From NCBI RefSeq assembly GCF_963678635.1, contig NC_087067.1:27723547-27787546 (forward strand): 64,000 bases of DNA. The letters run 5' to 3'. Positions 55,987 through 63,700 of this stretch are shown in pieces. The notes under the pieces were generated by a model that saw nothing but the letters and a program-made list of their open reading frames with translations, was not told the origin of the DNA and searched no databases. Numbering within the stretch: position 1 is the first letter of the stretch; each line of letters starts with the position of its first letter. A program made the translations under genes and the position numbers. The DNA comes from Symsagittifera roscoffensis. Taxonomy: Eukaryota > Xenacoelomorpha > Acoela > Convolutidae.

Positions 55987-55999
55987 TTTCTGTTTTCAG
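55987..55999 (+). promoter_or_regulatory. Candidate 3' splice site for the third frame
   Basis: CTTTCTGTTTTCAG (AG at 55998-55999) matches the nematode TTTTCAG acceptor consensus and lies about 220 bases before the ATG at 56217. It could receive a spliced leader or join to an upstream leader donor. Confidence 0.5.
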
Positions 56000-56120
56000 A
56001 TCAAGTTTGAAAAACAAAGTTGAAAATCCAACTACACTCAAGCGAGTAACAGAAAGAGAGAATCTTGATTGAACACGCGATAATCCGAATCTACAGCAAG
56101 TACTTGCAAGAGAACAGTTC

Positions 56121-56180
56121 TAGGTAATTCTTGAGTTGGTAAGGTAATTCTTGAGTTGGTAAGGTAATTCTTGAGCTGGT
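56121..56180 (+). repeat. Three 20-bp direct repeats before the giant frame
   Basis: AAGGTAATTCTTGAGTTGGT is repeated exactly three times (56121, 56141, 56161), with one change in the first and one in the third copy. Each unit contains the CTTGAG hexamer. The array ends 36 bases before the ATG at 56217. Confidence 0.95.
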
Positions 56181-56216
56181 TAACATCTACCTACATACAT
56201 CCCGAAGTTACAAAGA

Positions 56217-56453
56217 ATGGCAGACCGATTCTGGAACTCCGTGCCCGCGGCCCTGAGGAAGCCCACTCTTGATGAGCTATACAGGCGCCTGAGGGACTTG
56301 GACTATACCCAAATAGACGAGAGAATGGCGGTGATGCTGAATGCCATCCTCCAGTTGGAGGACCAGGGTGAGTGCAGGGAGTCTGCAACGGAGGCTGTCT
56401 TGATGATCGGCTACACCACCGAGGGAATATCGAACCAAGAACAGACCAGATAA
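56217..56453 (+). CDS. Giant third frame, segment 1 (to in-frame TAA)
   Basis: ATG at 56217 starts MADRFWNSVPAALRKP; 78 codons then TAA (56451-56453). The protein has an amphipathic, charged helix-rich start (ELYRRLRDLDYTQIDERM). The same phase stays open after the TAA for another 447 codons, so this looks like the N-terminus of one long protein interrupted by a nonsense codon. A GTGAGT donor-like site at 56368-56373 offers another reading: an intron could remove the TAA, for example ending at CAACAG 56568 (201 bases, in phase), but that acceptor lacks a pyrimidine tract. The 20-bp repeats lie immediately upstream. Confidence 0.65.
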   Translation: MADRFWNSVPAALRKPTLDELYRRLRDLDYTQIDERMAVMLNAILQLEDQGECRESATEAVLMIGYTTEGISNQEQTR

Positions 56454-57797
56454 TTGTCTTGGAATGTGGATGGAGGAGTAAGGGGTTTTGACTTGGCAAG
56501 GAATCCTGGCCTGAATAACAACACCGAATATGGCGCAGGGGAATTCCCACTACCGACTAGGCCAACAGTAAGGTCCACCAGCCAGAGCTCGAGTAGGGCG
56601 CCATCGATGTCACGAATGCAACAGACGACCGAGGCATATCCGGATCTAGGTGTTCTAAAGAAAGAGCTCGAGAAGACGCAGAAGGAAAGGAATAAGGCGA
56701 ACCTCGATCGGGATCAGGCAAATCTGGATCGGGAGAAGGTTCAGCTGGAAAGGGACCAGGCGGTCAATGAGCGAGACCAGGCTCTGAGGTTGCTTGAGAT
56801 ACAAAAAGCTGAGCATCAACAGGAGTTAAGGGTGCGGGAGAACGTCGCGAATCGTGATCAATTGAAGTCGGAGTTGGAAAGGATAGAACAGCGACAACGC
56901 GAGCTTGACGCACAGAAGGGAGCCAGGTCAAACGAACGAGTGGTGACCAGCTCGAGGCCAGAGTCGCGCATGGAGGTGGATGAAGCTCCCAGGGCTAGAG
57001 GACGGTTCAACCTTGACCGCGAGGCCAGAGAACACATGAGTGAAGGGTTGGAGGTCTGGATACCGAATGACGTGACGCCTTCCCTGCGCAACCTAGAGAC
57101 ACAACCTGTACGTCCCCTGATGGATGTGGTGTTACCAGGATATACCCCAACCTCGACCTCGAGTGGCAGTCAGGTGAGCGGCGCCTCATCGCGCCTGAAG
57201 GAGCTAGGCGAGAAATTGCAGCAGCAGAGTCGTGAAAGATCGACAAGGCCAGAGCTTCCCCCAACTTGGAGGGAACAGCCGGTCAGGAATGTCGTGATCG
57301 CGAGCTATAAGAAGAACACAGAAGGGAACTACCACAGGCACAATCGGCTGGACTGGAGTGCGGAACAGGGAGCCAGGAGGGACTGCTTCCATGACGCAGC
57401 CTGGGTGGAGTATCTAGCGCCACCTCGTGTGCCAGAGGGTGCAGTTCACCTAATTATAGGGGATAGCCTGGTGCGGGTGTTGACCCAGATACGGTCACAT
57501 TGGCAGACAGGAGTCTTGAGTTTCGCTGGAGCTGCCACGCCACAGATGTTGGCAACCCTGGACATGCTAGGGATGACCAAAGTTTACACAGTGACCCTGA
57601 TGGTTGGGACCAACGACGTGTCAAGGGGAGAAGCGAGGAAAGTAACGAGGTTGTGCGACAAGATGAGCTGCCTTCTTGAGGAACTGAGGATCCAGATGGA
57701 TCCCATCCTGCTGACGGTATGCACGGTCCCCTACAACATGATGTTTGATCAGCACGCCCTAGAGATGAACCAGAAGGTGCGGAGCCTGAACAAGTAG
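56454..57797 (+). CDS. Giant third frame, segment 2 (coiled coil + SGNH, to TAG)
   Basis: 447 codons in the same phase as segment 1, ending at TAG 57795-57797. A Ser/Arg-rich part is followed by a strong coiled coil (about residues 145-240 counted from 56217), with repeats of the LDRDQANLDREKVQLERDQA type. A linker follows, then the first part of an SGNH-hydrolase domain: G415-D-S417 (IIGDSLVRVL) and G464-T-N-D467 (MVGTNDV). These are the serine-nucleophile block and the GxND block. The matching D-x-x-H block lies after the TAG in the same phase. Segment 2 alone would be an incomplete enzyme. It has no ATG of its own at the start; an intact copy would read through from segment 1. Confidence 0.75.
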   Translation: MSWNVDGGVRGFDLARNPGLNNNTEYGAGEFPLPTRPTVRSTSQSSSRAPSMSRMQQTTEAYPDLGVLKKELEKTQKERNKANLDRDQANLDREKVQLERDQAVNERDQALRLLEIQKAEHQQELRVRENVANRDQLKSELERIEQRQRELDAQKGARSNERVVTSSRPESRMEVDEAPRARGRFNLDREAREHMSEGLEVWIPNDVTPSLRNLETQPVRPLMDVVLPGYTPTSTSSGSQVSGASSRLKELGEKLQQQSRERSTRPELPPTWREQPVRNVVIASYKKNTEGNYHRHNRLDWSAEQGARRDCFHDAAWVEYLAPPRVPEGAVHLIIGDSLVRVLTQIRSHWQTGVLSFAGAATPQMLATLDMLGMTKVYTVTLMVGTNDVSRGEARKVTRLCDKMSCLLEELRIQMDPILLTVCTVPYNMMFDQHALEMNQKVRSLNK

Positions 57798-60700
57798 ATC
57801 CGAGACATACACCGAAAGAGTGTGCTTCCTCTCAGGCTGTTGGACATAGCAGAACGTATGGAGAAAAAGGGATTCCCTGAAGACACCTCAAAAGATGGAA
57901 TCCATTTCGATAGGCCAAGGGGAGCGGAGTGGCTGAACGACGTCTTCCAGGAACACATAAACACGCTAGAGGCGGACCTGCTGGAGACAGCCCAATTCAC
58001 TTTAGGACCACCTCCCAACCCACCATTCCTTGCCTCGAGGGCCTTGGCTGGTCGCTTGGGACCGAGAGTTGACACTAGAGACAGTTCAAGGAGCAGCCAG
58101 ACCAGATTGCAGAGTGCCACGCCAATGGAGTCTGAGGAGGTGACGTCATCAACACCTCCAAGCTCGGCGATATCCTCAGTGGTAGTGGCAGAGACCAAAC
58201 GGGAAAATAAGTCTATGGAGACCGCTCGCTTGAGATATCCCGAGAAGGTGAAAGAACTGGATCTAGAGAGTTTGGAATGCAGGCAAGAATTGGCGGAAAC
58301 CCTGGGGATCGAACGAGTATCACACGAGGACTTGAATAGGCATCATTGCGTGGACTGGTTGAAAGCTCATGAGGCGCACTTCTCGAGAGCGAAGTTGATG
58401 GAGACCACAGACCTGACGGGAATTCCCACAAAAACGATCATGGGACCCATTAATCACAGACCTCTCAAGCTGCTGGGGAGTCCGGGACTTATAGCAGAAC
58501 CTCCCAAGCACCGAACTAGCATCGCCAGAATCAGGTTGGCAACCCCGGCACAGTTGAAGGTGGTAGACAAGCTACTCAATCCGGGAGGAACGGGATTGCC
58601 AGATGCCGCTTACGAAGGCTCGAAATTGGCGGAAGATCCCAGGTACGGGAAGCCCTGTGGGAGTACCCAGCTGGCCAAAACCCTGGCAGTGTATGATAGA
58701 GCAGACCCAGCTGCTGCGAGAGTAGTCATTGTGGCGGGATCAGACTTCGAAGGAACGTCTCCCAAGTTGTTCTGGCCGGAGACTTTGATATACTCTTTGC
58801 CAGGAGCTGAATTGAATCAGATGTTAACTCTGGTAGTGGCAATAAAGTCGGAGATGCCCTGTGAACCTGAACTGCTATTGTTTGCAGGGATGAATGATCA
58901 CCTGCACGCGATGGGACTTCTTGAGCAACTAAAGGGGGATGAAATTCCGACATCGAGGAAGATATGGGAAGCCATTCAAGCGTTGTTTGCGGCGATGAAT
59001 GAAGTGCAAGAGAATGTTGTCTCGAGATTCGGGTCCAAGACGAAGGTGGTGTTTACCACATCCCCTGGATACGCGAATATGCCACCCGCCCTACAGTTCG
59101 TGTACGCGGTCTTGATCCTGATAGCAGAAGGGAGTGAATGGCGGATTCTAATGGCAGCCCCCAATCGGGAGTTGGAGCCATCGAACCTGAGGCTTCGCAA
59201 GTCAGAATTGGCGGCGGCATGGGCGGATGTATCTCATGCACTGAGGGGCTTTTATGGACTAGCCGACATCCTGATCGTATTAGACGAGGTGCTCTTGCTA
59301 GAGATATCGAACTTTGCCAGGCAGCTCAAGTTCAGCCCAGTCATCGGGGACGATCACCCGGCGATAAGCAAATTAACGGCCAGCCTGTGGTTTCGGAGTA
59401 TGGATGTAAAGATCACGAACTCCACCAGCAAGTCTAGAGGTCCCAGTAACGAGAGAAGAAATGTGGCCGAGACGGAAAAGCAATTAGGATCGTTGAAATA
59501 TCGTTTGACTCAAGAGAATGGCTGGTGGCCATTTTTGACACCAAGGCTGGAGAACGCCACGAATAAGACAAGGGAGGAAGCACCACTCCTCGTGAAGCAA
59601 GTCTGGAGTTTCCTAGAGAAGCAACTGGAGCTGGCCGAAGTAAGAGACATGACGGTGGCCAGACTTGTCTCGGCCGCCAATGAAGTGACGATCGCAGGGT
59701 TCTGGAGAGAGCATGCCAAAGGCGAATTGAAGACTCGGAGGGATTACGAGATTCTCAAGTTCTTGAGTCCTTGCTGGGAGAAGGAATTCTTGGCAGGAGT
59801 ATTCGGTACCACGGCGACTATCTTTGGAGCCTTCGTGCAGGAGATACTGGGCATGCCCATCAGCCTGCTCTTGGCCCTGTATTTGGTCTACCCCAGATAC
59901 TTGTTCAACATGGGTCCAGCATACATGTTTAGTCGGGGAGTGGAGACACTTCGAGTTGATGGGTACCTGGCACTAGTGCTCTTGACCCATGGGGAATTGG
60001 TGTCGTTTCATCGGTTAATGGAATATGGAGAACCTCTGTCTATGGGGAGAGTCCACACGAGCATTGAAACCAGCTCCTACAAGTGTGCCGCAGGGTTGAA
60101 GACACTGCTGGTGCAATACCTCATGATGCAGAATCGATACATGACGGGTGAAGATGAGAACCCAACCTCGAGAGAAGAATGGGAGAAGGCGAACAGAGGG
60201 ATGCCTCTGTTGACGGACCTGTGCCTGGCAATGAGGTCGGACCCAATGGGGATAATCCGAGGTCTAGAGGAGGTGGTGACCTGCATCTATGGTCCAGCAG
60301 TGACGTACGCGTTTCCAGATCCCCTGGTGATAACGTATCGTCACTCGGTGACGCACTTGAGTCTCATCAGCGTACTGGATGGTACAGCGCTGAATTGGTG
60401 TCAGCAGGAGGTGCTCAGGGCGCGTATGAGCAACACGGTACTCTTCGGAAAAGTGAAAGATGCCGAGATGATGGTGTGCAACTTCAGGGGACAAATGCAA
60501 TGTAGAATGGGAGGCAAGCGAGAGGGCCCCATTGAAATGTATCCAAAGTTTTGGAACCTAAACCCATTGACGGCCGACGGACGAGAAGTCTTGAGAATCC
60601 CCGCCTGGAAGGAGTGCTTTGCACTAGTCAAGAGGGAGCTGGAGGCCATAATGGAGAAAGAAATCCTACCAGCCACCACGCCTGAGTTCCCGACAGTCAG

Positions 60701-63700
60701 GAGGATGACCTTGGGAATGAATAGTCCCTTGGTGGTTCCCTCCATAATGGCGAAGATGATGACGGAGGAAACGCAGAGGCATTTCACGGGTGGCTGGGAT
60801 CCCCTGTTCATCGGCTACACGGCGGCAGTCTACTTCCACATCAGCGAGATGAAGGTAAATTCGTGGACGACGCAAGCGAAAAAGAGTAGAGGTTCGCAGC
60901 CCCCTGGATATGAAGTGCGGAAAGTCTTGAGGACTCTTGAGAAGGAAGGACTTGAGAATATGCTACCCATATGGGATGATGGCAGGATGATCGTGATGGA
61001 GGGGCACGTCGCATTGGTGGACGAAATGAAATTTGCCACGAGAAAATACAAGGCACCCTATGGCTTGAAACAAGTAGAAGTGACACAGGAGGGAACAGAA
61101 CTAGATGCAGCAGGTCAACTGCATGTAGCCCTGACGGAATATAAAAGGCTGGATCCTACGACACCGTCACCACTGTCTGTAGACACGCCTGGAGACAAGA
61201 GGAGTGGACCCGTTGAGGATCGATTCAAAAAAATTCTCGAGAGAAGAAGAAATGAATCAGAAGAAGAGAGTATGGATGAAACTCTCAGTGAAGCTGGAGA
61301 AGACATGGAGGTGGGGAATACGCCTGAACCAGGGCCATCAGGGGAGGAACTCACCACTCAAGAGCTGTTGAAAGACTTGAGCGAAGAGAATTGGGCAGAT
61401 ACTGCCACCCCACCTCTGAACCCGTCCCCGCGGAAGAACCTAGAGTTGCCATTGGCAGGTGAGACCTTCAATATGGGGATGTTACTCTTGAGCTCGGAGG
61501 AAAGGGAGAAGAACACGTTCGAAGGGAACAGGGACATATTCTTGGGATCTCTCGAGGATGACGCTTGGCAGGAATTCCTGGGGGAATTCAATCGAGAAGT
61601 GGGCAGCGAGACGACGCTGGACAAGTTCAAGAAGGAACTGTGGGACGCAGTAGTGAGATTCGGGGAACCGCTCCTGATAGGAACGGGCCTGGATGAAAAA
61701 GCAAGAAAAGAGCTGCTGAACAAGCTAGTGGAGCTGAGGAACGCACGATCGAAGACTAGAAAAGAGAAATGTGAGGACAGCTCTACTCTGAAACAAAAAA
61801 CTGTGGATAAAATGGTTGATGATATAAAAAGGGATAAGGTTGGGACTAGTAATATGATTAAAAGTACTAATATCCTTAAGGCTCGAGCAGGGGGGAGGCA
61901 AGAGTTGGAAGGAGTGGATGGAGAGGTCGAATCAATGATGATAGCCACAACACCCTCGAGCAGAGATGTGAAGACTCGCAAGAGGAAGAGAGAAGTGGAA
62001 GGATGGGGTAGTCCTTCAGTGGATGCTGTTTCGGAAGGAAACTTGAGAGAGACGGCGCCCATCGTTTTGGCTCGATGCAAGACGGCGGCATACAAGAACA
62101 GCTCGGAGCTCAGGAAACCACTTGAAGTAGAAAAGGAAATAGAGGTTTCCACCAGTTCGACGTCAGAAGAAGACTTCAAGCCTCAGAAGGTAAACGTGAA
62201 GAGAGGTTCAACGAACGGACAGGTAGGGGAAGTGGAGATCGGCAAAGAATGGATCTCGAAGGCACATCAGGACATGGGCAAACAAGTGACGAGTGATCCA
62301 TTGGAGAGGAACAAGACGAGGAACACTTCCCGGACGTGGTGGGTGGCCCTCGAAACATTGAAGGAAATGGAGGACTGCTTGAAGAAGTTGGACAGTGGAA
62401 TAGCTCGCAGGCGACGCAATTGGGCCACCCAGCAAAAAGCCGAGGTTAATAAGATAGAGATGGCAAGTCATCTGAAGAGGTCCTGGCAGAGTTTGTTGAA
62501 GGATCATTTTGAAGAGGCGATGAGAACATCCTCATCAGCACCGCCACTAATGGCGAATCCCTTCGTTAGAACTGCGGGACAATTAATGTTCACCTGGAGT
62601 CTGGTGGGAATAGAGTTGGAGACATTGACCTCGTATGACAGGCTGAAGTTGGGAAGCAAGAAGCTAGAGGTGTATCAGGCACTGATGCAACACGTGGCCA
62701 GGGACAATTCAGGCTTGAGCCTGGCTAGAAGAAAAGATGCCACATGTTTCTTGAGATGGATAATGTCAATGATGTCTGATAGCACCATCCTGGCATGCCA
62801 CCAGAGAGCAAGTGGAAGTAAAACCACGGAGAAAAGAGTCTCAACGATCATCTTGAACGTATATCAGAGTACAGGAATAGAGAAAGAAGATGGTTCCAGA
62901 CTATCCTTAGAGAATCATCGAAAGCTGGACGAGGTACGGAGGTTCTCTAATAAGAAGTTCGAGGAAGAACATGATGTTCACCGTAACCTGGCCTCGTCAG
63001 AACAGTACTCGAGACTCAGTGAGAAGGGGGAATACCAATATGTGTCTGGAGTGATGGGAATAGCCTACAATCCCTTCTTAGCCTCGGAAGCTGGAGGAGC
63101 CCACAGAAACCATGAGGTAGCGGAGCTACTGAAGTTTTGGACAGAAAGAATAATGGAGATAGACGCGGTGGAGAAAGAGGGGCCGAGCCTGGGCCTGATT
63201 CTTGAGAAAACACCAGAGGTGATAAGCATACCGCGCTCAAACAAGAGAGTTGAAGTGAACGTGGGCGGTGGAAATGGCTTGTTAACTACGAACTTGGGAG
63301 TGATATGGAAGCTACTAAGACCCTCCTGGTGTCCACATCCCCATGCGAGTCTAATCGAGGAAACCACCGAGCGAGTGAGGTTAGCACCAACGGAAGATGA
63401 AGATCTGGCGAAGTTGAGTGTGCTACATAAGCTAATCACGCCCCAGATGCAAGAGCCAAGCGAAAGGACGAGCGACCCCGGGTCAGCAAAGAAATTGGAG
63501 CCGGGTAGCTGTCTGGATTCGACGTGTGGGAACGGAGAGCACATCTGCGATGGACGGTCATGCGTCAGAATACTGTCGTTTCAAAAAGAAGACCTGGTCA
63601 CTTGGTTCGAAGACATCACAGAAAGGGAGAAAAGTGAAGTGCAAATAACAGCGGAATGTTACGCGAGAACCACGGTGAATATAGCGACAGCTCTCGGATT

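Larger units (their letters stand above)
55709..56216 (+). other. Spacer between integrase and giant frame
   Basis: 508 bases with no credible frame. It holds a good splice acceptor and three 20-bp repeats. A spliced subgenomic RNA is an attractive way to express the third frame. Confidence 0.5.

Noticed and set aside
61358-62179. 273-codon minus-strand, serine-rich frame
   Set aside because: Shadow of the giant third frame; the serines reflect antisense GA-rich codons.
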